Assembly (NCBI RefSeq): GCF_005844425.1
Contig: NZ_SPHL01000002.1
Span: 1 to 64,000 of the forward strand
Direction of reading: 5' to 3'
Length of the DNA stretch: 64,000 nucleotides
From: Anaerofustis stercorihominis
GTDB taxonomy: Bacteria > Bacillota > Clostridia > Eubacteriales > Anaerofustaceae
Shown: in pieces, positions 51,053 to 59,566 of the stretch
Layout: each line of letters opens with the position of its first letter
Position numbering within the stretch: position 1 is the first letter of the stretch
Made by a program: the position numbers and the translations under genes
The notes under the pieces: generated by a model
Database searches by the model: none
The model's input: the letters and a program-made list of their open reading frames with translations, nothing else
Told to the model about the DNA's origin: nothing

Positions 51053-52192
51053 ATGGCAAAAAGGGATTATTACGAGGTTTTGGGCGTAGATAAAAGTGCC
51101 AGCGAAGCTGATATAAAGAAAGCATATAGAAAACTTGCTATGAAATATCATCCTGACAGAAATCCTGGTGATAAAGAAGCAGAAGAAAAGTTTAAAGAAA
51201 TAAACGAAGCTTATGAAGTTTTATCTGATGCTGATAAAAAAGCCAAATACGATCAATTCGGTCATGCTGCTTTTGATCCAAACATGGGCGGTGGAGCCGG
51301 TTTTGGCGGTGCCGGATTTGGTGGATTTGAAGATATGTTTGGTGATATCTTCGGTTCAATGTTTGGCGGCGGATTTTCTTCAGGTGCAAATAGACAAAAT
51401 GCTCGTCAAAAAGGTAGAGATTTAAGAGTTAATCTTTCAATATCTTTTAATGATGCAATTTTTGGATGTAAAAAAGAAATCAAATTAAAAAGAACAGAAA
51501 CTTGTGAAACCTGTGCAGGCAGGGGGGCTGTAAATGATGCTGACATTAAAACATGTGAAACTTGTCATGGAACAGGTCAAGTAAGAGTAACTCAACAAAG
51601 CTTGTTTGGAACTGTTCAAACAGTAAAAACTTGTAGTGAATGTAATGGTACAGGTAAGAAAATTATTAAACCTTGTCCTACATGTTCCGGCAGCGGTACT
51701 GTAAGAAAAGAAAGAGTTATTTCAATTAGAATTCCGGCAGGTGTTGATACAGGAAGTGTTCTTCCTTTAAGAGGCGAAGGTGAAGCCGGTAAAAACGGAG
51801 GTCCTAACGGAGATGTATATATTTACATAACTGTAAAACCTCATCAAATATTTACAAGAGACGGTAGCGATATTTATTGCAAAATACCGATAACTTTTGT
51901 TCAAGCAGCTTTAGGGGATCATATAATGGTGCCTACTGTTGATGGACAGGTTAAACTAAAAATTCCTGAAGGAACACAATCAGGTCAAGTATTTAAACTT
52001 AAAAATAAAGGTATTCAAAATGCCAACGGTTTTGGCAAAGGTAACCAATATGTTGAAATAAAAGTTGAAGTTCCTAAGAACTTAACAGAAAAACAAAAAT
52101 CTAAGTTAAGAGAATTCGGGGAACTTTCAAGTGATAAAAACAATGAACAAAATAAAAGTTTCTGGGATAAGGTAAAAGATAACTTTAAATAA
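51053..52192 (+). CDS. dnaJ: chaperone protein DnaJ (Hsp40)
   Basis: Class A J-protein co-chaperone of DnaK, 379 residues. It has a J domain with HPD near 33-35, and a Gly/Phe-rich linker (about 75-112). Four zinc-binding repeats follow: [27 protein letters not shown] and CPTCSGSGT. Substrate-binding domains lie after these. It follows dnaK by 73 nt with a hairpin between them and its own GGGAG ribosome site. Confidence 0.97.
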   Translation: MAKRDYYEVLGVDKSASEADIKKAYRKLAMKYHPDRNPGDKEAEEKFKEINEAYEVLSDADKKAKYDQFGHAAFDPNMGGGAGFGGAGFGGFEDMFGDIFGSMFGGGFSSGANRQNARQKGRDLRVNLSISFNDAIFGCKKEIKLKRTETCETCAGRGAVNDADIKTCETCHGTGQVRVTQQSLFGTVQTVKTCSECNGTGKKIIKPCPTCSGSGTVRKERVISIRIPAGVDTGSVLPLRGEGEAGKNGGPNGDVYIYITVKPHQIFTRDGSDIYCKIPITFVQAALGDHIMVPTVDGQVKLKIPEGTQSGQVFKLKNKGIQNANGFGKGNQYVEIKVEVPKNLTEKQKSKLREFGELSSDKNNEQNKSFWDKVKDNFK

Positions 52193-52218
52193 AAAGACTT
52201 CTTTAGAAGTCTTTTTTT
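52191..52218 (+). terminator. terminator after dnaJ
   Basis: AAAGACTTCT (52193-52202) pairs with AGAAGTCTTT (52205-52214) around TT, with a T tail. Confidence 0.8.
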
Positions 52219-52258
52219 ATGTTATATTATAAATATAAATTTTGGAGGAAATAAAGTT

Positions 52259-52672
52259 ATGCTTGATAGAATACCAAGTAAAGAGGATATGACAGTTTTG
52301 GTAGGACAATCTTTATATGATGTTTGGGAAAAGTTGTGTAATTTAATTGATGAAAGATATGAAATGGATAGGTTATGGAATACCGGCGGTAAGAAATGGG
52401 CTTATGAATATAAATATCTAAGAGGTGGTAAAACACTTTGTGCATTATATGCTAAAGAAAATTGTATAGGATTTATGGTTATACTTGGAAAAGAAGAAAG
52501 AGCAAAGTTTGAAGAAGGGAGAAACATTTATTCTAAAGAAGTTCAAAAAGTTTATGATGAAGCGAAAACATATCGTGATGGTAAATGGATAATGTTTGAG
52601 CCAACAAATACCGAGCAATTTGATGATTATATTAAGTTACTTACTATAAAGAGAAAACCAAATAGAAAATAA
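52259..52672 (+). CDS. DUF3788-family protein
   Basis: 137-residue soluble protein of unknown function. It matches the DUF3788 pattern: N-terminal RIPSKEDMTVLVGQSLYDVWEKL, central WAYEYKYLRGGKTLCALYAKENCIGFMVILGKEERAKFEE, and C-terminal YDEAKTYRDGKWIMFEP. The fold is probably alpha/beta. GGAGG lies 10 nt before the ATG. Confidence 0.75.
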   Translation: MLDRIPSKEDMTVLVGQSLYDVWEKLCNLIDERYEMDRLWNTGGKKWAYEYKYLRGGKTLCALYAKENCIGFMVILGKEERAKFEEGRNIYSKEVQKVYDEAKTYRDGKWIMFEPTNTEQFDDYIKLLTIKRKPNRK

Positions 52673-52730
52673 TATTTTTAAGTTATATATTTTAGATGAA
52701 TTTAATTAAAATTTGTGAGGTGAAAATAAA

Positions 52731-53183
52731 GTGGAATTGGAAATAATTGAAATAAAAGACAGAGATTCTATTTTAATACAGAATTTATTAGATGTATGGG
52801 AAAGTTCGGTTAAAGCTACTCATTTATTTTTATCTAAAGAAGAAATAAATAATATTAAGAAGTATGTTCCTTTTGCTATAAAAGAAGTACCTGTTTTAGT
52901 GATAGCTAAAAATGTAGATAAAAACATAACTGGATTTATGGGGACTAAAGATAAGATTCTTGAAATGTTATTTATTTCAGATAAATATAGAGGGCAGGGA
53001 ATAGGAAAGATGTTGTTACAATATGGAATAAAAAATTATAATATAAATGAACTTACAGTAAATGAACAAAATCCCCTTGCAAAAAAGTTTTATGAGTATA
53101 TGGGCTTTAAAGTTTATAAAAGAATGGAGCTAGATGAACAGGGCAATCCTTATCCATTATTGTATATGAAAATGACTGAATAA
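52731..53183 (+). CDS. GNAT acetyltransferase (YjaB-like)
   Basis: 150-residue GNAT protein: IQNLLDVWESSVKATHLFLSKEEI at the N-terminus, the acetyl-CoA loop DKYRGQGIGKMLLQYGI, VNEQNPLAKKFYEYMGFKVYKRM, and the ending DEQGNPYPLLYMKM seen in YjaB-type enzymes. It starts with GTG at 52731 after GTGAGG; no ATG is nearby in frame. Substrate unknown. Confidence 0.85.
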   Translation: MELEIIEIKDRDSILIQNLLDVWESSVKATHLFLSKEEINNIKKYVPFAIKEVPVLVIAKNVDKNITGFMGTKDKILEMLFISDKYRGQGIGKMLLQYGIKNYNINELTVNEQNPLAKKFYEYMGFKVYKRMELDEQGNPYPLLYMKMTE

Positions 53184-53255
53184 ATTTTTAAATAAAGTAT
53201 TGAATCTATTAACGTTTTTTATTATTAGTCATTTTATAAATTAATTTATTAATAA

Positions 53256-53288
53256 TAAAAAAGAGAAGTTTTAAACTTCTCTTTTTTT
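53256..53288. terminator. bidirectional terminator between GNAT and ABC permease genes
   Basis: AGAGAAGTTT (53262-53271) pairs with AAACTTCTCT (53273-53282), with flanking A and T runs for both converging genes. Confidence 0.8.
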
Positions 53289-56200
53289 ATTCTACGCTTT
53301 TTAGTGATTCTACCATGTTAATTTTTTTCAGTGTTCTGTTTAAGAAAATATTTACTATTACCGCAAATACAATCGTAAGAACTACGCCATATATATAACT
53401 TGATATTAAAATATCATTATAAAATTGTACGAAGTCAACAGCAACTGTGTTCATAAGGTATTGATGGAAGAATTTTCCTATTAAGCATCCTACTATTATA
53501 CCGATTATATTAAGTATAATATTTTCTCTTACAATATATAAGTTTACTTCATTATTATAAAATCCTAAAACTTTTATGGTTGCAATTTCTCTAAATCTCT
53601 CACTTACATTAATATTATCAAGGTTAAACATTACTATAAATGCTAACATCCCTGCTGCGATAATTATTACAACAATAACAAAATCCAAACTGTCGAGCTG
53701 TTGAGAAAATCCTTCTGCCGTTCTTTGATTAAATTCAACACTTAATATATTTTTGTTTTTCAAAATTTCTTTACTTAGCTCATCATAAGTTTCTTCATCA
53801 TTATTTGTAAGTCTTGATAAAATAAGATTTGCATTTACATCTTCATTTGTTAATTGTTCATAATAATCTTTACTGATGAATGCATAGTGGTAAATATAAT
53901 TATTTACTACCCCTGCTACAGAAACTTGATATTCTTTTCCGTCCATATCTTTTATTTTAATTTTATCGCCTTTTTTTATTCCTGCTATTTCACTTAATCT
54001 GCTGGTTATTATAATGCCATTATCAGGAAGAGTTAAGGTTTGTTCCGTTTCGTAGTCGGTTAAGTAAATATAGTTGTTCATTGCATCAGTATCTATCGGA
54101 ACCATTAAAGAGAAATTATAACTTTTTTTATCTCCTTCTACTTCATAGGTATCTTGATAGAATAGTTTGCTTTCTTTTATTTCGCTGTTACTATTAAATT
54201 CCTGTTCAATCTCTTTTATTTCTTTTGTAGATACATCGCTATCCAAAGATGTTTCCATGTTGTAATTTCTTACATGAGTATATTGTAAATCTATCATTGA
54301 TGATACTGAATATCTAAGCCCAAATCCTGCGATTAAAAGTCCGCAGCATGCGCCGATCCCTAAAACGCTCATTATAAGTCTTTTCTTATATCTCATAAGA
54401 TTTCTTATTGTTATTTTCCATTTAAAGCTTAATCTGTTCCAAATAAAAGGAATTCTTTCAAGTAATGCTTTTCTTCCGCTTTTCATTACTTTTGGTCTAA
54501 GAAGACTTGCTGCAACTTCTCTTAAGTCTGAACTGCAAGCTACATAAGCACTGAGAACCGTACACATCACACCTACTATAAGAGAAATAACGATGTAGTT
54601 AGGATAAATTACAGGGATAAGTTCAGGTGTTTTATATAAAATTCTATATGCTTCATAAATCATGTTTGGAACAAATGTAAATCCTATGATAAGTCCTATA
54701 ATGCTGCCGATAAAACTTGCAAGGAATGCATAAACAATAAATTTCATGCTTACGGCAAATTTGCCAAATCCCAAAGCTTTTAATATTCCAAGTTCCGTTC
54801 TTTTTTCTTCAACCATTCTTGTCATGGTTGTTAAGCATACAAGTGCTGCAACGAGGAAGAATATTAAAGGAAATACTTTTGCGACTGATGTTATTTTTTT
54901 TGAATTTTCTGCGTAGCTGAAATAACTTTCGTTTGTGTTTCTGTCAAGTGTATACCACTTAACTTCTTCCATATCTTCAACTTCTGCTTTTGCATCATCT
55001 ATTTTCTTTTGTGCATTTGCAAATTCTTCATCTGCTTTTTCTTTGTTTTTGTTGTATTCGCTGTATCCGCTGTCAATTTCTTTTTGTGCTGATGTTATTT
55101 GGTAAGATGCGTTTGCAAATTCTTTGTTTGCTGTATTTTCTTGTTTTTCTATTTCGCTGTATCCGCTTTTAATTTCTTTTTTTGCGTTTGTGATTTGAGT
55201 TTGTGCGATGCTTAATTCTTTTTCTTTTGTCTCTAATTCCGTTTTTGCATCTTTTAATTCTTGTTCTTGTTTAGAAAGAATATCTTTTAAGGCTTCTTTT
55301 TCCTCTTCTGCTAATGAAGCTACATAGTTATAAAATTCTTCTTCTTGTTTTTCTAATTCCTCTTTTGCTGTTTTTAATTCTGCTTTTGCGGAATTTATTT
55401 GTTTTTCTTTAGTTTCAAGTTCTTTTTCGCTTTTATTTAGTTCAGCTTTTGCGTTTGCAATTTCGTTTTTTAAAGTTGACTTCTGACTTTCAAGTTCATT
55501 TTTAGAATTAGAAAGTTTAGAAGTGCTGTTTTTAAGTTTCTCTTCGGCACTGGATAATTCATTGTAAGCATCTTTTTTCTTTTCGTCCAGCTCTTTTTGT
55601 GAATCGTTTATTTCTTTATATGCTTTGTCTTTTTCTTCTTGTAACCTTTGAGTTTCTCTTAAAGATGTTGTTTCTTCTATTTTATCTTTGTAATCAGTAA
55701 TGATTTGTTCATATTCTTCACTAAAACAATTTATATCTTTAGTTGATTTTAAACTTACGTATAAGTCAGTGTAGTAATCGCTGCCAAAAGTATCCATACT
55801 TAATATTAAGAATGTGTTTATTGTTCCGTCTCCAAGTTTTGAAGAGCCGTAATCATCATCAGTAATGTAATATGACCAGCTTGCTGTTCCTACTATTTTT
55901 AGTTCTTTTTCTTTAATTTTTACGCTTTCATAATCTTCTACTTTTAAAGTATCTCCGAGTTTTAAATTGTTTGCTTTTAAATAATTATCTGATATTACAC
56001 ATTCATTTGATTCTTTTGGATAACTTCCGCTTATAAGTTCATAATCCATCATTACAATATCTTCTTTGTTTGGCATACCATAAGCCTTAGCTACAATGCT
56101 TTTGTCGTTATGACCTAAAAGAAGATCTGTTGAATATGTGGCAAAAATATCTTTTGTGTCTTTATCGTTTTTTATCGCTTCTATGTCTTTATTACTAAAA

Positions 56201-56397
56201 CCATATGTGGACATAAAACTTATATCGTACAAGTTGGTGTCTTCAAAATATTTATTTGCCGTATACTCCATTTGCGGTCCTATTACTCTTAGCCCGACAA
56301 AAAAGCACACTCCAAGAAGAGTGATTAATAAAATGGATATAAATCTATTTTTTGTAAGTCTGATTTCTCTTAATAAGTCTTTTATTAATGTCTTCAT
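53287..56397 (-). CDS. large FtsX-type ABC transporter permease with coiled-coil ectodomain
   Basis: 1036-residue permease. An N-terminal membrane helix (about 18-36) precedes a MacB-like periplasmic domain (about 40-235) and a coiled coil of some 240 residues (about 238-480) rich in Lys and Glu. Four helices of the first FtsX domain (about 515-645) follow, then a second extracellular domain and a C-terminal FtsX domain (about 910-1030). The coiled coil holds a repeated block with SGYSE and EFANA. Four gene-level features match family permeases: MRMVEEKRTELGILKALGF is preserved as TRMVEEKRTELGILKAL. It pairs with the ATPase upstream. Substrate, whether lipid, peptide or antibiotic, is unknown. 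Confidence 0.9.
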   Translation of the reverse strand: MKTLIKDLLREIRLTKNRFISILLITLLGVCFFVGLRVIGPQMEYTANKYFEDTNLYDISFMSTYGFSNKDIEAIKNDKDTKDIFATYSTDLLLGHNDKSIVAKAYGMPNKEDIVMMDYELISGSYPKESNECVISDNYLKANNLKLGDTLKVEDYESVKIKEKELKIVGTASWSYYITDDDYGSSKLGDGTINTFLILSMDTFGSDYYTDLYVSLKSTKDINCFSEEYEQIITDYKDKIEETTSLRETQRLQEEKDKAYKEINDSQKELDEKKKDAYNELSSAEEKLKNSTSKLSNSKNELESQKSTLKNEIANAKAELNKSEKELETKEKQINSAKAELKTAKEELEKQEEEFYNYVASLAEEEKEALKDILSKQEQELKDAKTELETKEKELSIAQTQITNAKKEIKSGYSEIEKQENTANKEFANASYQITSAQKEIDSGYSEYNKNKEKADEEFANAQKKIDDAKAEVEDMEEVKWYTLDRNTNESYFSYAENSKKITSVAKVFPLIFFLVAALVCLTTMTRMVEEKRTELGILKALGFGKFAVSMKFIVYAFLASFIGSIIGLIIGFTFVPNMIYEAYRILYKTPELIPVIYPNYIVISLIVGVMCTVLSAYVACSSDLREVAASLLRPKVMKSGRKALLERIPFIWNRLSFKWKITIRNLMRYKKRLIMSVLGIGACCGLLIAGFGLRYSVSSMIDLQYTHVRNYNMETSLDSDVSTKEIKEIEQEFNSNSEIKESKLFYQDTYEVEGDKKSYNFSLMVPIDTDAMNNYIYLTDYETEQTLTLPDNGIIITSRLSEIAGIKKGDKIKIKDMDGKEYQVSVAGVVNNYIYHYAFISKDYYEQLTNEDVNANLILSRLTNNDEETYDELSKEILKNKNILSVEFNQRTAEGFSQQLDSLDFVIVVIIIAAGMLAFIVMFNLDNINVSERFREIATIKVLGFYNNEVNLYIVRENIILNIIGIIVGCLIGKFFHQYLMNTVAVDFVQFYNDILISSYIYGVVLTIVFAVIVNIFLNRTLKKINMVESLKSVE

Positions 56398-56430
56398 TTA
56401 AGGCACCTTCATATGTTGTTATTTAAAATT

Positions 56431-57135
56431 CTACCATTCTATGTCTTCGACGTTTTTAACATTTTCGTTAATTATAATATCTTCAATTTGTCCGTTTTTT
56501 ACCTTTATGATTTTATTTGCCATTTCCGTTAATGCAAGGTTGTGGGTTACCACTATTACGGGAATATTGTTCATAAAGCAAATGTCTTGAAGTAGTTTTA
56601 ATATTGATTTTCCTGTTTTATAGTCAAGTGCTCCCGTTGGTTCATCACATAATAATAGTTTAGGATTTTTTGCAAGAGCTCTTGCTATTGATACTCTTTG
56701 TTGTTCTCCGCCGGATAATTGAGACGGGAAATTATCGGCTCTTTTTTTTAGCCCTACATCTCTTAGAGCATCCACCGCGGATATGCTTGATTTTGATATT
56801 TCAGTTGCAAGTTCTATATTTTCTTTTGCAGTAAGGTTTTGAACAAGGTTATAAAACTGAAAAACAAAGCCTACATCGTATCTTCTGTATGAGGTAAGTT
56901 CTTTTTCGCTTAATTTGCTTAAGTCTTTGCCATCTACGATTATGCTTCCTTTTGTGATTGTGTCCATTCCTCCAAGGAGATTAAGAAGTGTTGTTTTTCC
57001 TGCACCGCTTTGTCCTACTATAATCGTAAATTTGCCTTTTTCGATTTCAAAGCTAACGTTATCCAAAGCTTTTACTTCGTTTTCTTTGCTGCCGTAAATT
57101 TTACTGACGTTTTGAATAATAATATTATCAGCCAT
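56431..57135 (-). CDS. ABC transporter ATP-binding protein (LolD/MacB class)
   Basis: 234-residue ATPase for the FtsX permease downstream (33 nt apart). Walker [11 protein letters not shown]-loop [18 protein letters not shown], signature [32 protein letters not shown], and H-loop VVTHNLAL are intact. The class handles mechanotransmission-type export (lipoproteins, lantibiotics, peptides). A 28-bp palindrome lies over its probable promoter. Confidence 0.93.
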   Translation of the reverse strand: MADNIIIQNVSKIYGSKENEVKALDNVSFEIEKGKFTIIVGQSGAGKTTLLNLLGGMDTITKGSIIVDGKDLSKLSEKELTSYRRYDVGFVFQFYNLVQNLTAKENIELATEISKSSISAVDALRDVGLKKRADNFPSQLSGGEQQRVSIARALAKNPKLLLCDEPTGALDYKTGKSILKLLQDICFMNNIPVIVVTHNLALTEMANKIIKVKNGQIEDIIINENVKNVEDIEW

Positions 57136-57191
57136 ATCTTTTCTCGCTTTCGTTTATCCTTTGTTTTCAATTAAACCTTTTCATTTATATT

Positions 57192-57227
57192 ATTATACTA
57201 TATTATTATGTTTTAACATAATAATAT
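57192..57227 (-). promoter_or_regulatory. promoter region with 28-bp palindrome, ABC exporter
   Basis: ATATTATTATGTT (57200-57212) and AACATAATAATAT (57215-57227) are exact inverses around TT. A minus-strand TATAAT lies at 57192-57197, so the palindrome covers the spacer and -35. It is a candidate repressor operator. Confidence 0.6.
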
Positions 57228-57271
57228 TTGAAATAACTTTGTGATGAAAAGTAGAAAATAAAATATACCTG

Positions 57272-57280
57272 TGCTATACT
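57272..57280 (+). promoter_or_regulatory. extended -10 promoter of the fumarase genes
   Basis: TGCTATACT, with TG at 57272-57273 and TATACT at 57275-57280, stands about 28 nt before the first fumarase ATG. No good -35. Confidence 0.5.
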
Positions 57281-57308
57281 CTAATATATAAATTTTTTAG
57301 AGGTTATT

Positions 57309-58151
57309 ATGAGACAAATAGATACTAAAATTATAAAAGAAGAAGTAAAAAAACTTATCCTTGAAGCAAATGTTTTTCTTGGAGATGATATTAAAAATGC
57401 TTTGATTGAAAGTGAAAAAGAAGAAAAGTCAGAGATTGGAAGAGGACTTTTAAGTGTTATAAACGATAATATAGATATTGCAGCGAAAGAAAACTGCCCT
57501 ATATGTCAAGATACGGGTATGTGCCTTGTGTTTTTGGAGGTAGGTCAGGAAGTTTTCTTTACGGGTAATTACATTTATGATGAAATAAACGATGCTATAA
57601 GAGAAGCTTACGATGAAGGATATTTTAGAAAAAGTGTTGTAGGTTGTCCTTTAAGAAGAGAGAATACCAAAGATAATACTCCTGGGATAATATATTATAA
57701 CGTAGTAAAAGGTGATAAAGTTAAAATAAAAGTTATGCCAAAAGGTTTTGGCAGTGAAAACTGCGGTGATACAAAGATGTTAAAGCCAGCAGATGGATAT
57801 GAAGGAGTTGTTGATTTTATATTACAAACAGTTGAAAAGGCAGGAAGCAAACCATGTCCTCCTATGATTGTTGGAGTTGGAATAGGAGGGACAATGGAAA
57901 AGGCTGCATTAATGGCAAAAGAAGCTTTACTTCTTGATATTAATCACAAAAATGAAGATGAGTTTTATAGAAATATGGAAGAAGAGCTTATTGATAAAAT
58001 CAATAAACTTGGAATAGGTCCGGGAGGACTTGGGGGAAGTACTACAGCTCTTGGAGTAAATATTCTAACTTATCCTACTCATATTGCAGGACTGCCTGTA
58101 AGTGTTAATATAGGTTGCCATGTATCAAGACATAAGGAAACGGAGATTTAA
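57309..58151 (+). CDS. class I fumarase, alpha subunit
   Basis: N-terminal half of the two-subunit, Fe-S-dependent class I fumarate hydratase (fumarate to malate). Of the 280 residues, cluster cysteines are visible in ENCPICQDTGMC, VVGCPLRRENT and FGSENCGDTKML. The GIGPGGLGGSTTALGVNI motif lies near the end. Class I hydratases also include L(+)-tartrate dehydratase, which cannot be fully excluded. Followed one base later by the beta subunit. Confidence 0.9.
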   Translation: MRQIDTKIIKEEVKKLILEANVFLGDDIKNALIESEKEEKSEIGRGLLSVINDNIDIAAKENCPICQDTGMCLVFLEVGQEVFFTGNYIYDEINDAIREAYDEGYFRKSVVGCPLRRENTKDNTPGIIYYNVVKGDKVKIKVMPKGFGSENCGDTKMLKPADGYEGVVDFILQTVEKAGSKPCPPMIVGVGIGGTMEKAALMAKEALLLDINHKNEDEFYRNMEEELIDKINKLGIGPGGLGGSTTALGVNILTYPTHIAGLPVSVNIGCHVSRHKETEI

Positions 58152-58152
58152 T

Positions 58153-58707
58153 ATGGAAAAGAAAGTAAAATTACCACTTAGTGATGATGAAATAATGGAT
58201 ATAAATGCAGGGGATAAATTATATTTAACGGGATATATTTATACTGCAAGAGATGCTGCTCATAAAAAAATGGTGGAAACAATGGAAAATGGCGATAAGC
58301 TTCCTTTTAATATAAAAGGAGAGTGTATATATTATGCAGGTCCATGTCCAGAAAAACCAGGTGAAGTAATAGGTTCATGCGGACCTACAACATCTGCAAG
58401 AATGGATAAATATACTCCGTTTTTACTTGAAAGAGGATTAAAGCTTATTATAGGAAAAGGCGAGCGAAACGACGAAGTAGAAAAAAGTTTAAAGGATAAT
58501 AATGCTTTATATCTTGCGGCAGTTGGAGGATGTGGAGCTTTAATAAAAAAATGTATAAAAGAAGCTGAGCTTATAGCTTATCCGGAGTTGTTATCCGAAG
58601 CCGTTAGAAAATTATATGTAGAGGATTTCCCTGTTATTGTGGCAATAGATTCAAAAGGAAATAATTTATATAAAACAGAAAAAGAAAAATATAAAAGACC
58701 TTTCTAA
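58153..58707 (+). CDS. class I fumarase, beta subunit
   Basis: C-terminal half of the heteromeric hydratase, about 184 residues: LYLTGYIYTARDAAHKKM, YYAGPCPEKPGEVIGSCGPTTSARMD, and YLAAVGGCGALIKKCIKEAE. A longer frame begins at 58120 within the alpha gene. The ATG at 58153 has GGAGA 6 nt upstream and follows the alpha stop, so it is used. Subunits are split as in Clostridia and Archaea. Its stop lies inside the terminator. Confidence 0.9.
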   Translation: MEKKVKLPLSDDEIMDINAGDKLYLTGYIYTARDAAHKKMVETMENGDKLPFNIKGECIYYAGPCPEKPGEVIGSCGPTTSARMDKYTPFLLERGLKLIIGKGERNDEVEKSLKDNNALYLAAVGGCGALIKKCIKEAELIAYPELLSEAVRKLYVEDFPVIVAIDSKGNNLYKTEKEKYKRPF

Positions 58708-58721
58708 AAAGGTCTTTTTTT
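58694..58721 (+). terminator. terminator after fumarase
   Basis: AAAGACCTTT (58694-58703) pairs with AAAGGTCTTT (58708-58717) around CTAA, with a T tail. Confidence 0.8.
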
Positions 58722-58805
58722 ATTAATCTTCTGATACTCTTACCCCTTTATTTTAAGGCGTTTTTATTATATAATTGAAAGGTAATTAAATTTTGGAGAA
58801 TGGAT

Positions 58806-59450
58806 ATGTATAAGTATATTGTTTTTGATTTAGATGGAACTCTTATTGATACTGCTGAGGGGACGGTAAAAATGTTTCAAGAGGGGCTAAGATATGCAGG
58901 AATCATTGAAGATGACAAAGTAGTAAAATCTCTAATAGGACCTCCCTTTGCAAGAACTCTTGTAACAAAATATGGGCTAAGCGAAGAAAAAGCAAAAAAA
59001 GCCATAGATGTAAGTAACGAATACATGTTTGACAAAGGCGTTTATGAATGTAAACTTTTTGATGGAATGAGGGAAACTTTGGAAATGCTTAAAGCGAATA
59101 ATATAAAATTATCAGTAGCGACAAGCCAGCCCGAAGATTCCGCATTGATAGAAGCAAAACATGTAGAAATACTTGATTATTTCGATCATTTTATTGCAAA
59201 TAACCTTTATCAGACAAGAGGAAGCAAAAGCGATTTTGTTGGAATGTGCATTGATAAAATGGAAGTATCAGACAAAAGCAGTGCAATTATGATAGGAGAT
59301 AAAAAACCGGATATAATCGGGGGGAAAGAAAACGGCATTGCTACTATGGGTGTTTTGTATGGATATGGTGATTTGTCTGAGATTAAAGAAAGTAATCCTA
59401 TACATATTGTAAAAACACCGATTCAGATTAAAGATATTATTTTAAAATAG
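58806..59450 (+). CDS. HAD hydrolase, phosphoglycolate-phosphatase-like
   Basis: About 214 residues of the beta-phosphoglucomutase/PGP subgroup. Motif I FDLDGTLIDTAEG, motif II VATSQPED, motif III lysine near RGSKSDFV, and motif IV MIGDKKPDIIGGKENGI. The cap contains GPPFARTLVTKYGLSEEKA. The ATG at 58800 is only 1 nt from GGAG (58795-58798), while the ATG at 58806 is 7 nt from it and is preferred. Likely a small-molecule phosphatase with unknown substrate. Confidence 0.85.
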   Translation: MYKYIVFDLDGTLIDTAEGTVKMFQEGLRYAGIIEDDKVVKSLIGPPFARTLVTKYGLSEEKAKKAIDVSNEYMFDKGVYECKLFDGMRETLEMLKANNIKLSVATSQPEDSALIEAKHVEILDYFDHFIANNLYQTRGSKSDFVGMCIDKMEVSDKSSAIMIGDKKPDIIGGKENGIATMGVLYGYGDLSEIKESNPIHIVKTPIQIKDIILK

Positions 59451-59566
59451 ATTTATTATTTTTCTTGACAGTAATAATTACAATATATTAAAATTATATT
59501 TTAAGGAAAAGCAAAAAATAGCAATATTACAAGCTTTTTAATATAAATTTAGGAATGGAGTAAGAT

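Noticed and set aside
59451-59566. T-box riboswitch before ileS
   Set aside because: Only 116 nt are available and no conserved T-box sequence or terminator/antiterminator pair was seen. A TTGACA at 59465 lacks a convincing -10.
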